From: Phytoseiulus persimilis
Taxonomy: Eukaryota > Arthropoda > Arachnida > Mesostigmata > Phytoseiidae
DNA length: 64,000 nt
Reading direction: 5' to 3'
Assembly (NCBI GenBank): GCA_037576195.1
Contig: CM075103.1
Coordinates: 32,262,723 to 32,326,722 of the forward strand
Made by a program: the position numbers and the translations under genes. The notes beneath the pieces were generated by a model. The model had not been told where the DNA came from. It worked only from the letters and a program-made list of their open reading frames with translations, and searched no databases. The first letter of the stretch is position 1. Each line of letters opens with the position of its first letter. This document shows, piece by piece, positions 32,816 through 44,438 of this stretch.

Positions 32816-33640
32816 CTAAAATCGAGTTAAAATGCCGCCGTAACCTGTCGGCATGATCGCTGACTGTACAATTTCGTAGATCGTCCGCTGCCGGAAGTAC
32901 GGCATATCTGCTTGGTTGAAGTTTATGAGTGCAGCCTGGGCTGCGAAATTCGCGTATTTGAGGGCGAAGACTCCACAGCCTGACCCGTTATGTTGCTGGG
33001 GAACGTTGTGAATATACGCAACCAGCCATTCATCGAGATCGAGTTGGGCATTCCTCTTATCAGCCAGCTCTCTGGCCAGGAATCGCAAGAGCGTCTCCAA
33101 GCAGTCATCGTTCCGTCCACCCATGGAATCCATGTACCGGATGATCCTGTCTCGTAGATCGACCACTGCCATACACCAGTGGTTGTCATTGACGTGAACA
33201 GGCACAAGGATGATATCGGAAGAAAAGAGATCCGGACGACGCCATTGACGGACAGCGCGTGGATCGGACTTGATGAGGGACAGGAAGAATGTGTCTAGAG
33301 CGTACACTTTTGGCAGGCGTGGATTTTCTACGCTTCGACTTACGATCAGGCCCAGCTATGCATTGATGATTACATCGTTGAGCCAGTTGAGAGCGTCGAC
33401 GGTTTGTAGATCATGGCTTCTGACGGCCAGCCCCGAGATGTGGACGACGAATTCTCCCGGGGGCTTTTTGAGTGCTTCAATGATAACACTACGCATGATC
33501 TCACATATTGGCTGTATTTGCGGGTTCGACGCTTGTCCCCGCTGCTCGGCGGAAGTCTTCGCATAAGTGTGATCATGAAGGGGATGGATGATGCGAACAG
33601 CGTCTGAATCACTGAGACCCGAATCCGAAGATCCGGAACT
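32816..33640 (-). pseudogene. Ulp1/SENP-type (C48) cysteine protease with one internal stop
   Basis: After an acidic Ser/Asp-rich lead-in, the frame reads DLQTVDALNWLNDVIINA, the standard Ulp1 entry. A TAG stop at 33356-33358 follows, where Tyr is usual. The same frame continues with YALDTFFLSLI, IILVPVHVNDNHWCMAVVDL (catalytic His), IIRYMDSMGG (catalytic Asp) and VPQQHNGSGCGVFALKY (oxyanion Gln and catalytic Cys). All active-site residues are intact; only the single stop spoils the frame. Such enzymes cleave SUMO-like modifiers or polyproteins; its role in the element is unknown. It ends GGILTRF at 32816. Confidence 0.75.
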
Positions 33641-33983
33641 GCCATCTTCATCGGTCGTTGGTCCGGATCCCAGCGACTATTGGTTTGCATCGAAGCGAAA
33701 GTCCGCGGTGGTTTCCACCTGGCTGTTATTGTGTTCGGAGTCTGGGTCCTATGAATCTGCGCGATGGGTGTGACGGGCATTCATTTCGTTCACCCACGCC
33801 TGTAGGATCGGGTCCCTTGGCAACGCAGCGACCACAGTTATCAGGTTACGCCAGTGGTTCTTCTTGCCAACTTTGTACTTGACGCGATCCACGAATTCTA
33901 TAGCACTATTGCTTTGTTGTCTCTCAAGGCACGATTGGGTTTCGAAAGCAGGTTCCGTTCACCCTCCACGTGACTCCTAAAAT

Positions 33984-35160
33984 TTACAACAGTATCTTGA
34001 GCAGAACCCACGAGTATGTATACGACACTCCAAGATAGCGGCGGGCTTGTCGCAGGAGCTTCGCGTTGTAGAGTTCAACATGATTATTTGTTCGCTGTTG
34101 CAGCCTGTACACGGAGAGATCGCGTGAACCTACTTCACGTAGCCAGTGAGACCACACATACTCGAGAAACAGGGGGAATCCTGGAAGAGAATCGTTCACT
34201 TGGGCTGCAAAATGATGGAACGCCCCTTCCATTGAGGCTGATGGCAATAAAGGGAGCGATGAGAAAGGCAAAAATTTTGAGAGAACCTTTCCTGGATGGC
34301 GAATCGCTCTCGCCAGCCCCACCTGTAATTGAATAAACATCCATGGAGAACCCCCTCTGGGAACTCTCTTCGGAAAGCCTTGCGCATCGCGAGATCCCAG
34401 TCACCCGTGTACGCAGGAATATGGAACCCTGGTGAATTATGCTTTAGGCATTGGAACACCCACCTATACGCGGCAGTATGGGACTCGTTTATGAAAGCGC
34501 ATGCTACCATGCCAATGTACCCGTTCCAGTTTCCATGTGTAGTGAATATTTGCTTGCAGATTCTCCGGGAAGCCGTTTTATAGGTGGCATCTGCATGCAC
34601 CGCGGATGCGTCGCTCAAAAGCACTAGAAGTTTTGTCGTCGTGAGAAGTAGCGTGTTGAATTCAGAACTATAGAAACTCAGTAAATTCTGGTTGTCTAGC
34701 GTAGTGGTAAAGCCTGCGATGTTCTCAGACTTGATGTTCTCATGGAGCGACAGTAGTGATCTGACTTGGCTTGGTCTCAATTGTGCCGCGTGATGACGCA
34801 GCGTCCGGATCTGCTTCCCTGGGACGATTTTGAATGCGGCTTCGATGGGAAGCGTGCGCCGGCGCTCGAGTATGACGTCCATGGGCAGCTTACCAGGATT
34901 TTCCCGGATATCTGCTATCATTTCTTTCCTCACCATGCGATAGTCCACAGCGTGTCCACCGACGTCGGGCAGATGGTTGTGAACGCCTCTAACAGTCAGA
35001 ACCTCACCAACGGAACTATTCGCGCCGTGAGCGGGCACCGCCCGGCACCGTTCACGTACGACTTGCACCGCAGTGAAATATTTCCGTCGTTGTTTTTGCG
35101 ATTTACGTGGAAGAAGAATGAGGAGAAGACTTGCGATGTTTCGACGCTGTAACGGCCTGC
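33984..35160 (-). pseudogene. MULE transposase with FLYWCH finger, frameshifted
   Basis: The N-terminal FLYWCH-type finger is visible as FHVNRKNNDGNISLRCKS, then C-x-R-x-V and GVHNHLPD in a neighbouring frame. The DDE core shows VHADATYKTA (first Asp), YTGDWDLAMRKAFRREFPEG followed by HGCLF (second Asp and the C-x(n)-H region), and RTNNHVELYNAKLLR (the Glu). At least two frame changes, near 35040 and 34200, break it. The enzyme would cut and paste the element at its inverted ends. All three catalytic residues are recognisable despite the frameshifts. Confidence 0.75.
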
Positions 35161-35211
35161 TGGGTCACACCAGCAATCGTCGCTCCCGTAGCGCAGACTA
35201 CGAGTTTTCAC

Positions 35212-35816
35212 GAAATTTTTCGGGATGGATTTTTCGGAAGATTTTTCGGCTCGTCGCTTGTTTTCTGTTGTACGTGTTTTGTTTGGCGAGGACCACCATT
35301 CGCAGTTGGCACTACTGCGTTGTTTGTGTGTTGATTTGACATTTAATATTTCGAAAGGGTGTGCCCTTCCGCTCGCTCTTGTGAGCTTCGAGCTCTCGGC
35401 TCCGCTCGAGTGCAGTGTACAAGACTGTGTGCGATGCGGTCGATTTGCGTGGCCTCGGCCGGGCCCCCCACTTCGTCGTTCGGGATTCCTCTCCGATCAC
35501 CAACCGGTACCGAGGCACTCCGTGGGATTTTCGACGCCTGATGGGGCAGCCAGACGGGGTGGATAGGCCCGCCCGGGCCCCTGTACTATGCGCCAGCCCC
35601 CAGTGCCTCGGGGTTTATCCGACTGTACCCTCGCAAACCTTCCGCACAAGCACGCTTTAACACTGTTCCCGAGCGAAGCTGAGAGCTCTCCCCTCACAGC
35701 TCGCTTCCGAAGCACTGGTAATTTTGGTTTGCGCCGGCAACTCTACGGGATATCCCACTTCAGCGGGACTCGATGCACTCCATCCCGCGGAGAGCACAGC
35801 TCGGCTGGATCTTATC
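35212..35816. other. unassigned stretch, GC-rich in the middle
   Basis: Possibly the 5' region of the MULE in minus sense. No motif or terminal repeat was recognised. Confidence 0.4.
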
Positions 35817-36146
35817 TGAATGTTCTGGCATCGATGATAGTCCAATGTCGAGAATGGGCCCCTTGAAGGGCACAGCTCAACTGAATCGCATTCGATTCCT
35901 CATAGTTGCGGCTCATTGTGGGCTCGCTGTGGTGTGGAGCTGCTTCCTCTCTTCCTGTTTCATTCTGGCCGTTGCGAATGAGCTCGAGCTCTCTCGACAA
36001 CAACTCATAGGAAGAGAGGAAACAGCTACGCTCTACAGCCCTTCGATGAGCCGCGACGGGGGGAAATCAGATGCGATCCAGTCGAACTGTGGTCTTCAAG
36101 AGGCCGATTCTCGACTGCGGAACTTCGCGGATGGCAGAACTTTCTG
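35817..36146. repeat. small fold-back (palindromic) element
   Basis: 35817-35930 is the inverse of about 36030-36146 at perhaps 75-80 percent: for example GTCGAGAATGGGCCCCTTGAAG against the inverse of CTTCAAGAGGCCGATTCTCGAC. The centre holds CTTCCTCTCTTCCTGTTTC facing GGAAGAGAGGAAACAGC. A folded RNA or DNA hairpin of about 330 nt results. No coding content. Confidence 0.6.
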
Positions 36147-36165
36147 GTCAGACATTTGTATCTCA

Positions 36166-36600
36166 CCAGCCGGCCTTTGGCCGACTGGAGTCGGCCGCGC
36201 TGTGCTCGGTTGGACGGCGTTTCGTGGCATCGAAGCACTTTTCACCTTCTCCACTGCGTCAGCATCATGGTTTTGAAAAGTATGGTTAAACAGGTCTCGT
36301 GATCACCCCTCCAGATTCGGAGAAGTATGGTCAGCTTCGTCTCGGAATCATCTCTCCAGACTTGGAAAAGTATGGTCAGATTGGTCTCGGAATCAACCCT
36401 CCAGAGTTGGGAAGTGATGGTCGGATTGGTCTCGGAATCACCCCTCCAGAATTGGAAAGTGATGGTCAGATTTGTCTCGGAATCACCCCTCCAGAGTTGG
36501 AAAGTAATGGCTAGATTAGTCCCGGAATCATCCCTCCAGGCTTCGGAAGTAATGCTCAGATTGGTCCCGGAATCACCCCTCCATACTTGGGAAGTAATGG
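36166..36600 (-). mobile_element. Helitron 3' part with minisatellite, minus orientation
   Basis: In minus sense it ends with the hairpin GGCCGACTCCAGTCGGCC (36179-36196), nine bases, then CTGG followed by T, matching the Helitron at 44674-46563. The interior (36290-36600) is about seven diverged units of the 45-bp repeat. Its 5' side is cut off at a junction with a gypsy pol fossil. Confidence 0.75.
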
Positions 36601-38560
36601 TCGCCGGCGTTGCGAGATGCGCCCCGCACAGGAGCTTGTTGATTTCTTTCCTCATGCTTCCGGGGATGAGAACCGCGTCCTCTTTGAGAATCAGGCCGTC
36701 TTCTATCGGTAGTCTTCCCCTGAATGGAAAGAACTCTTGCAGTTTTGCTGGGACTTTGCGTTTGTTCTCTGGCCATCCTCCCCCTGTTTGCATGAGTACT
36801 TCTTGGTATGTCGAATCGCTTTGTGCTTCTTTGACGACTTGTTGCAGTGTGGAATCTCGCATTGGGAGTACACGAATAACCTTGACCTCCTCGACTCGAA
36901 GATTGTCCCCAACCATTGGACATCTCGAGAGCGCGCCGGCGAATTTCATGTTCTTCCCTGGGCGAAATATTAGGCCCACGTTGTATCTCTGTATTGCCAT
37001 GAGCATTTTCTGTAGCCTGAGGGGAACATCGCCCAGTGACTTTGACATGATATTGGTCAGCGGGCGGTGGTACGTGTATACTGTGACTCTTTTGGGATAC
37101 ACGAAGTAGTGGAATCTCTTCAAGGCGTACACCACCGCGAGAAGTTCCTTTTCAATTTGCGCATACCTTACCTCCGTTGGTGTCATTGTTCTGCTGGCGA
37201 AGTATATTGGCTTGCCCCGTTGCAAGAGCGCCGCACCGAGACCGTTTTGACTGGCGTCACACTCGATCCCGACAGGCTCCTTGGGATCGTAGAAGGCGAG
37301 CGCCATACTTTGGCCAACTAGTTTCGTTGCTGCTCTGGAACTGTTCTGTTCTCGTTCTCCCCACGCCCAGTCCGCTTCCTTTTTGCACATTTACCTGAGC
37401 GGTGCCACCACCTCCGCCAGATTGAGGATGAAGCGTGAAATGTGGGACAGCATCCCCAGGAAGCCCTTCAGCGCAATTTCGTCTTCCGGCTCCTTCATCG
37501 TCGTTATAGCTCGCTATTTGTCTGGGTTTATCTGCACTCCACTGGCTGACAGGACTCATCCGAAGAATTTTGTGTCCTCCATTCGCAGAGTTGCCTTCTT
37601 CCTGTTGAGTTTGATGCCCTTCTCGTTGCAGCGCCGGAGGAACATTTTCAGATTGCCGTCATGGTCGGCCCGCGCCTCCTCTGGCGTATTTCCTCTTCCG
37701 CAAATGAGCACATCGTCTGCCAATGCATAAATACCCCGCAGACCCTCTAGGATCTGTACCAGTCTCTTGTAGAAAATGTCTGGTGCGACGTTCAGTCCGA
37801 ATGGCAGTCTGCGAAACTGGTACCGTCCGAACGGAGTCTGGAACGTGGTGAGGTGCCGGCTCTCGTCCTCCAGTTCGCAATGCCAGAAACCATCCGACAG
37901 ATCGAACTTGGAGAAGACTTTCGCCCCACTCAGGTCCGGGAGGATCTCGTCCAGCGCCGGTGTGTGGTACACCTCTCTGACCAGACACTGATTCAGTCTC
38001 CTGAGTTCCAGACATAAGCGAAGCTTTCCCGACTTTTTGATCTTTATTGAGATTCGATTCACCCATTCTGTTGGTTTTTCGATTTTCTGGATCACTTCTC
38101 TCTTCCCGAGCTCCTGTAGTTTTCTGTAAAGTTTTTCTTACAGCAGCGGTGAAATCCTGGACGAAACGTTGCAACATGGAATGGAGTCCTCTTTGAGATG
38201 CAGTTTCACTGTGCCCGGGAACCTGCCGAGTCCTCCATCGAAAACTGCTGGGAAGGCCCGAAGCACGTCCCGCATCGTTCTGAGCTGCACCTCTGTTTGC
38301 ACCGTGGCCACTTTTTCATAGTCGACGCGGATGAGTCCTAGCTTCTCCACCGAAAACCAGACTCCTGGACTGTCGTGAAAGGCAGGAGGCATGTAATTCC
38401 ACCGGAACTAGATGGGCTGGCTGCGAAGAGAATCCTAGCGGACGCTCCTCTTCGACTAGACTGTAAATGTCAGTGTTCGATTTCAGCGAACATTGTCGCA
38501 GAAACGCTCTCAATCAAATTCAAAGCTTCCCCATCATACCCCAAGTGTTTCGGTTGACTA
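36601..38560 (-). pseudogene. Ty3/gypsy pol fossil
   Basis: Minus strand: a reverse transcriptase part (about 38095-37560) with DEILPDLSGAKVFSKFDLSDGFWH, ALADDVLICG at the active site. Then an RNase H part (about 37330-36900) with IECDASQNGLGAALLQ, and the start of a spacer/integrase region. The order RT then RNase H is Ty3/gypsy. No LTRs are visible. It is broken in several places and truncated at both ends, hence old. Confidence 0.85.
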
Positions 38561-38754
38561 ACACTTCCTAGAGACGGAGTCAGTTCGCCATCCAAGATGT
38601 GTGTCGAGGCTCCTCTCTGGGTGAACAAGCTCCATGTGGTAATCTGAGGTCTCATCAGTGAAACGTCTACTTTTAAGTGGAGAACGACTGGAACTGCCCG
38701 TGGTGCACAGCTGTGCACGGAAGTAATTCGCACGCCTCTGAGCTTCATTCGAAC
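38561..38754. other. flank of gypsy fossil, unassigned
   Basis: Short stretch without recognisable features; may be further decayed pol or spacer. Confidence 0.3.
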
Positions 38755-38870
38755 TTGGTCGAATCAATTTCAATTAGTTCCGACTCAATTCGACTCATCC
38801 CAACTCAGTTCAATTCGATTGGATTCATTCCGACTCAATTCAATTCGATTCAATCCATTTAAACACACTT
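38755..38870 (+). repeat. degenerate ATTC/CAATT-rich simple repeat
   Basis: Repeated motifs of the type CGACTCAATTC and CAATTCGATT over about 115 bp, a short imperfect 10-11-bp-period repeat. Confidence 0.6.
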
Positions 38871-38874
38871 TAAT

Positions 38875-39168
38875 ACGAGTTATTGGACATATTAGATCAT
38901 TCCCCTTCAGCTCGATTATTCTCGTTTCCTTTAAATATAAATTCTTGGACACAATAGGTCATTTGCCACCAGCCCGACTCTTTTCTTCTCAGAATAAATT
39001 ATTTGACACAATAGGTCATTTGCCACCAGCTCGAATCTTTTCCTTTCAATATAAATCATCGGAAACATTAGGTCATTTGCCACCAGTTCAATATGAATTA
39101 TTGGACATATTAGATCATTCCCCTTCAGAACGACTCTTTTCCCTTCGATATAAATTATTGGACGTTGG
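38875..39168 (+). repeat. about 62-bp tandem repeat, five units
   Basis: Units built around TTGGACA-ATTAG-TCATT, CACCAGCTCGACTCTTTTC and ATATAAAT. Two unit types alternate (TCATTCCCCTTCAG and TCATTTGCCACCAG). The period is about 62 bp with some shorter units. Confidence 0.7.
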
Positions 39169-40934
39169 TCTCTGATGTTATACTCTGATTAAGCGTCCAA
39201 GTGATTTCCTCATGACGAATTCGGTGGAAATTTATAGAAGGAATTTTGATGTAAAAATACCTGTGGGAAGTTTTCTGTTCTCAGAGGGGCTCGAATTCGG
39301 AAAAACCGTTGGCTGTTCTGACGGCGACTTCCGAAATCTTTCATGAGATGTTCTACTCACTTCTTCCACTCATGCCGATGGTCGGATGTAGGCGCACCCT
39401 CAACACTTTCAGCTCACATTTTCGGGGGAATTCGTCAGTTTGATGCTGACTTGAAGAAAGTCTTCAAGAGGATGAACTTTCGGCTCTCAAAGTTCAGAGA
39501 GGGCTTTCCGGATTCGACAGCAACCGTTGACAATCTCTGCATGACATCTCCGAAGTGTCCTGTGTGTCCTATTCCACGACTCCTTGCCGATTCCGCTTCG
39601 AATGTCAAATGCAAGCTAGTCAGCTTCCTCGACGGATACCCCGTTTCAGTATCATGGCGGGGGTAATCATGTGATCGGATCACGTGATCGAACAAATCGG
39701 GCCTAAGCTCTCAGAGCTCCATATCCCTCGACGCCTGGTTCTCATCACTCGTCATCAATCGTCACATTAACATTCATCGCAGACAGATGCTCGATGATTT
39801 CGATGGAACTCTGCGTCGAGAGGAGAGTAGAGTGGAGACCAATCTCTAGTAACACGATGCCACACATGAATCATTTTTTCCAGAGACGCCATGAGAGCGG
39901 TCATTTTTCGGCGAGAAGCATTAACGAGTCCGGCGGACATCGGAGGCGAAGAAAACAGAGTGAGAGATGATATTCTTCGTTTCTGCAATTCGAGCATGCC
40001 ACATTCAACGGAAGATAAATTCGATGGGCCGGACGTTCGGGCAGTGATACAAGGCAGTGAAGCGACTCCGCTGTCGTGAAGAGAAATCTCCAAATAGAAC
40101 ACAAATCAGTGACTTGGTGAAGACCTTTATTCGGGTCTACTAGTCGGCAGGGCAACCAGAAACGCACTATCATGATCGACTCTGGTCCATAAAACATACG
40201 AACTTGAAGAAGCGATAACCATCGAGGTGCGAAGCTATAGGTCAGGAAGCCGTCGAAAGTATCACTGGATCCACAAGAAGTCCACAGTTTGCTGAGCCTC
40301 CGGTGTCAACTAAGAGGAGAAGTTCAGGCTTGCTCCTTGGAGGAACTTTTGCGATATTTATCACCTCCTTCTCTGTGAAACCTGTGCCCCATCGACAGGG
40401 GGCACAAATTCGACGATCCATGATCCATGATGCCACCTTCTACAGAATCACTCGCTTTCCCATATTTCGGCTATCTCAATCTATCTCCGGAGGTATCCGG
40501 TCTATCAGCACCTTTCAATCCGATCCGAAGTTCTGAGGATAACCATACGCATTTCTGCTCGGCCAGGAACGACTCACGAGACCTCTGTCAAACTGCGCAG
40601 TTAGCTGACCTATGTCTTCGGCAGAACGAGACCCCCCGGAGCTCTTCTTCCCATGCATTGCCTGGAAAGTCGACGATTTCCATCGATAGCAGAGATAACG
40701 GTCATTCCCCCTGGAACGCTCGAAAGCGGACGAGTCGGGCAGGCACGGACATGTCCGCTCGAATGACGTCTCTTATTATCACCCGCTGCCCCTCCTGAGA
40801 AGCTCCACGCATTCGCGATTTGCGATGCTCCATCCTCATTGTGGAGAAATCTATGAATGGGAACTGGTAGTCGAGCCGACGGAGAGATGAGAGGTCCACC
40901 CTTACCATCGGCCTCGCACTCGAGCGAAGGAACC
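39169..40934. other. unassigned stretch
   Basis: About 1.8 kb with no recognised genes. A minus-strand scrap near 40300 reads LLLLVDTGGSA, faintly like a retro-element protease, but nothing around it supports that. Confidence 0.4.
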
Positions 40935-40935
40935 C

Positions 40936-41246
40936 GGTCTAGGACATTTTGGCTTTTGACATTCTGGCTTCGGACGTTTTGGCTCGGACACTTTGGCCCC
41001 GAAGACAGTTTGGCTTCAGACATTTTGGCCCCGAAGACAGTTTGGCTTCAGACATTTTGGCCTCGGAGACATCTTGGCTTAGGACATTTCGGCCTCGGAG
41101 ACATCTTGGCTTGGGACATTTTGGCCTCGCAGACATCCTGGCTTAGGACATTTCGGCCTCAGTGACATCCTGGCTTAGGACATTTCGGCCTCAGTGACAT
41201 CCTGGCTTAGGACATTTCGGCCTCGGAGTGTTTGGCTTCGGACGTT
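40936..41246 (+). repeat. left terminal array of 32-bp repeats
   Basis: About nine units of type GACATTTTGGCCTCGG plus AGACATCTTGGCTTCA; each 32-mer is itself two related 16-mers. The outermost units are the most diverged. Confidence 0.88.
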
Positions 41247-42001
41247 TTGACTCAATTTCGATGGCAAGTTATAACCGATACCTTGAGGGTTTGACCAATG
41301 CTTGCGTAGCTTATCCGTTGTTCCGATGACCTTTACCGATCTTGATGTAGGCCCTCGCGAATCGAATCTGTTTCCAGAATCCATAGCTCCGCTAGCTTTG
41401 TAACCCTAATATAGGAGTACGGAATGATTTCCGCGCCACGGAGAGCGGAGATCATCTGACATTAATATCTGCTAGTATCTTGTTGAGCATGATGCTATCG
41501 AACCTACGAGGCCTCTTTTCGATCAATTCAGGATAGAATCATGGTTGGCAACATGGGAAGATCCTCGCGGGAATCGATATCAAATGATTCCCGCTCTCCG
41601 TTGTGCGGAATTCATTCCTGCCCTAAGATAGCGGACGAGATGCACCAAAGATCCGGGTTTACCACACGACCTCGCTCTCCGGAGATGAGGATAATGTCGA
41701 CACGAACGTCAATAGTCTACGTAGCCCCGACCTAGGCGCTCTTTTCAACGCCAAACTAAGCTGTCAACCTCATACCGAGAACGTCCCGCTTCGGGAACTG
41801 AGGAGATCCTCGCAAGTCCAGAGCGATCTCACCAACGACATGGCGGAATTCCGTAATGCAAACGAGAAGGGAACCATTGTGAGTAGTGAATCCAAGTTTT
41901 CCTTTATTCAACGTTCTTATCTCCGCTTGGGATCGATTGAGACATCTGCAGCTTGAGATGATTCCGCAATGGCTTTCCGCTGCAAATCGGCCCTCGGCCT
42001 C

Positions 42002-43429
42002 TCAGATCATCAGGAAGTTGTGAGCTACTCCTCTGAGGAAATCTACGGGAGCACGCTCATCTATCGTTCGCACTAGCTGCTTGAGGTTTGCGTCACAGAA
42101 GAGGGTTTTACGCTTCTTCTTCGGAGGGGGTCGCCCTGCGTTGTATCTTTCGAGGTCAGCGTCGCGGTTCTGTTGACTCTTGCGAAGGCCGTGGATGAAT
42201 TTCCATAGAGACGGATGATCGCAAGCGAATTCGGTCTGGAGGCGGCGATGAGCAGCCTCTGCGTAGTTATTTGTACGTGGATCTCCGCTGAGGGTTCTTT
42301 CGTAAACGGACCAGAGGTCTTGACTGAAGAGCGGGGGGTCGCGGATGACATTGCCGTTTGCCCTGACGCCGACGGTCCGACCTACGTAGTTCGTTTCGAA
42401 GTAATCGAAGATGGGACGGAGCTCATGCGGTAGTACTTCGAGTAAGGCGCCAACCGTGCCGTCGATCAGACTCGGTCGGACGAACGCGATTGCGGGGATC
42501 ATTCGCGTGAACATTGCAAAATCAGAGTCTGAATTATAGCGCCTCAGTAGATTTGCCTGGGATAATTGCCGCTTGACGTTTTTCATCAGATGGAAGAGAC
42601 AACCTTGGCAGACGGCTCCGGGGAAATACGAGCGAAACGCATGTATCACAGCTATTTCGAAGTCAACCGAGATGAATTGTGGCTCGAAATTGGGGAGAGC
42701 CTGTGTGAGCAGTCGCAGCATCTTCCGGTAGCTCGATTCTGCCTTATCCGGGAGCAGCGCATAGCAGATAGGTATACCGTACCCACCTCTCTCCGCCAAA
42801 ATGACAAACACCTGAGCAAAGTGCTCTGGCGCTAACGAAAATGTTCCGTCGACGAAAACTCGTTCAACATATCCGACCCACTGTTTTACGTCAGCACGCC
42901 CGAAGATGATTATGCGTCTGGCATCACCGACTCCTGAGCCCGCGAGCACGAATTCCTCGGGGATGCCACCCTGCGGAACATATACCGAGTACGCTGGAGG
43001 GATCACAATGGATGCCCTGTCGAGAGGATCGACGGGGGCTCGAACAGTGCGAACGCGAGCTCGGTTTATCCTCCGTTTTATGGAGGCGGGGGCGGGCATG
43101 CACCCCTTTGCAGCCACCGACAGATTGCTGTTCAAGTGTGTTAGGAGTTGGGCAGGAGCTTCTTGTGTAGATGTAACTCTTTCTTTGATAATCGATGTGC
43201 AGGTAGCCACTTCCACCGCAGCTGCATCAGAGGGGTCGCTGTGGCGACGTTTTTCTTCGAGAACTTCGCCCGTTGCGATGCTTGTGTGGAGGCGACCTCT
43301 GCAACTATTCTTGTACTGACATCGCCAGAATTGTCGCGTTCCATCCGCGCTTCTTTCCGCTCGAGTGTAGGAATACCCCTGATAAGATATCATAGTCCTC
43401 CCTCTGGATGTTGTGCTGACTACAGACAT
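42002..43429 (-). CDS. MULE transposase (FLYWCH finger + DDE domain), intact
   Basis: 475 residues from ATG at 43429 (context GCCATGT). The N-terminal FLYWCH-type zinc finger is at about residues 13-70 (YQGYSYTR...FWRCQYKNSCRGRLHTS, then RRHSDPSD). A linker follows to about 180. The MULE DDE core is at about 195-390: FVDGTFSLAPEHF (first Asp), QFISVDFEIAVIHAFRSYFP then CQGCLFHLMKNV (second Asp and the Cys/His motif), and DPRTNNYAEAAHRRLQ (Glu). A basic PPPKKKRK nuclear-localisation-like run lies near the C-terminus. No stop or frameshift interrupts it, and all catalytic residues are present. It should cut at the tandem-repeat ends of its own element and perhaps related non-autonomous copies. 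Confidence 0.9.
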   Translation of the reverse strand: MSVVSTTSRGRTMISYQGYSYTRAERSADGTRQFWRCQYKNSCRGRLHTSIATGEVLEEKRRHSDPSDAAAVEVATCTSIIKERVTSTQEAPAQLLTHLNSNLSVAAKGCMPAPASIKRRINRARVRTVRAPVDPLDRASIVIPPAYSVYVPQGGIPEEFVLAGSGVGDARRIIIFGRADVKQWVGYVERVFVDGTFSLAPEHFAQVFVILAERGGYGIPICYALLPDKAESSYRKMLRLLTQALPNFEPQFISVDFEIAVIHAFRSYFPGAVCQGCLFHLMKNVKRQLSQANLLRRYNSDSDFAMFTRMIPAIAFVRPSLIDGTVGALLEVLPHELRPIFDYFETNYVGRTVGVRANGNVIRDPPLFSQDLWSVYERTLSGDPRTNNYAEAAHRRLQTEFACDHPSLWKFIHGLRKSQQNRDADLERYNAGRPPPKKKRKTLFCDANLKQLVRTIDERAPVDFLRGVAHNFLMI

Positions 43430-44164
43430 GGCTCTGAAATCACATGAGCCTGAGACTTGAGCGATTCCCCGATAATAAATAGTTTTCTCTGCTCAGCGAT
43501 GAAGGAAGGAAGCTTCCGAGTAGATATCAACGAAAGTTCGGCTTACGTTATGTTCGAAGGGAATTCGCTTACAAAGGTCACGCTAGATAGACGTTCAGTT
43601 GACCGTTGGACTTGGAGCGTGTTTCAATTTTTAGGTGGAATCTAGACTGCACCGAAAATTTCGCGGGTCAGTGGAGAGGGTGGAGGTATTCCGTGCGTCT
43701 GCCTGCCCATCAGTCCGCCCGCGGCGATCCAGCAAGATATTGATTTTTTTTTGTACTCCTGTGGTATGAATTCACGTATCCGGGGAATTCCCCCGCCTGT
43801 TCCAGTCAGGGAATCCACCTTCGCATCCCGATCAAGCTCAATCCTCAGTATTTGTTAAGTCGCCCCTCGCCCGAGTACCCTGGCTATCGTCTGCTCAGAG
43901 CTGTCACGTGCGAACCGCCGGAACATGCAGCGTCAAACTCCAGCAATCACAAGGATCAAGTTCATTCGCATAAGAAATGAGCCATGGTCGGAGTTTTCCG
44001 AGATCTTAGACCTTTCATTCAAAACACCTGCGAGTCGGGAGGAATGGAAACGCGGACACGGTTCATTCATGAACCTTAGAGGTCTAGAGAAAAACAAATG
44101 TCTACATATAACCTTGTTACGCAGCCCCTCCTTTGAATCTGTCCCGATCGGTCGTTTCACAATA

Positions 44165-44438
44165 ATTCGTCCTGAGCCAAAATGTCCTAAGCCAGGATGT
44201 CTCTGAGGCCAAAATATCCGAAGCCAAGATGTCTCCGAGGCCAAAATGTCCAAAGCCAAGATGTCTCCGAGGCCAAAATGTCTGAAGCCAAGATGTCTCC
44301 GAGGCCAAAATGTCTGAAGTTAAGATGTCTCCGAGGCCAAAATGTCTGAAGCCAAGATGTCTCCGAGGCCAAAATGTCTGAAGCCAAAGAGTCCGTGCCA
44401 AAACGTCCGAAGCCAAAATGTCCAAAGCCAAGATGACC
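44165..44438 (-). repeat. right terminal array of 32-bp repeats, inverted
   Basis: About eight units, the reverse complement of the left array. The outer 60 bases match the outer 65 bases of the left array (CTTCGGACGTTTTGGC). Confidence 0.88.

Larger units (their letters stand above)
32816..35211 (-). mobile_element. decayed MULE with transposase and Ulp1-type protease
   Basis: Minus-strand order: FLYWCH-like finger and MULE transposase (35160-33984), then a Ulp1/SENP-type cysteine protease (about 33640-32816). I could not find the terminal repeats. MULEs carrying Ulp1-type proteases are known best from plants (KI-MULE/Kaonashi type); the pairing here is seen directly, and that both belong to one element is inference from order, orientation and spacing. 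Confidence 0.6.

Noticed and set aside
36242-37390. A 382-codon minus-strand frame joining RNase H to WRGDSETNLT repeats
   Set aside because: It runs across a junction between a gypsy fossil and a Helitron minisatellite; the repeat tail is not part of pol.
40242-40436. LLLLVDTGGSA resembling a retro-element protease on the minus strand
   Set aside because: A single short motif with no neighbouring pol domains.
40936-44438. CRISPR-like direct repeats (32 bp) in two arrays
   Set aside because: No spacers: units are contiguous and the arrays are mirror-image ends of a MULE in a eukaryotic context.
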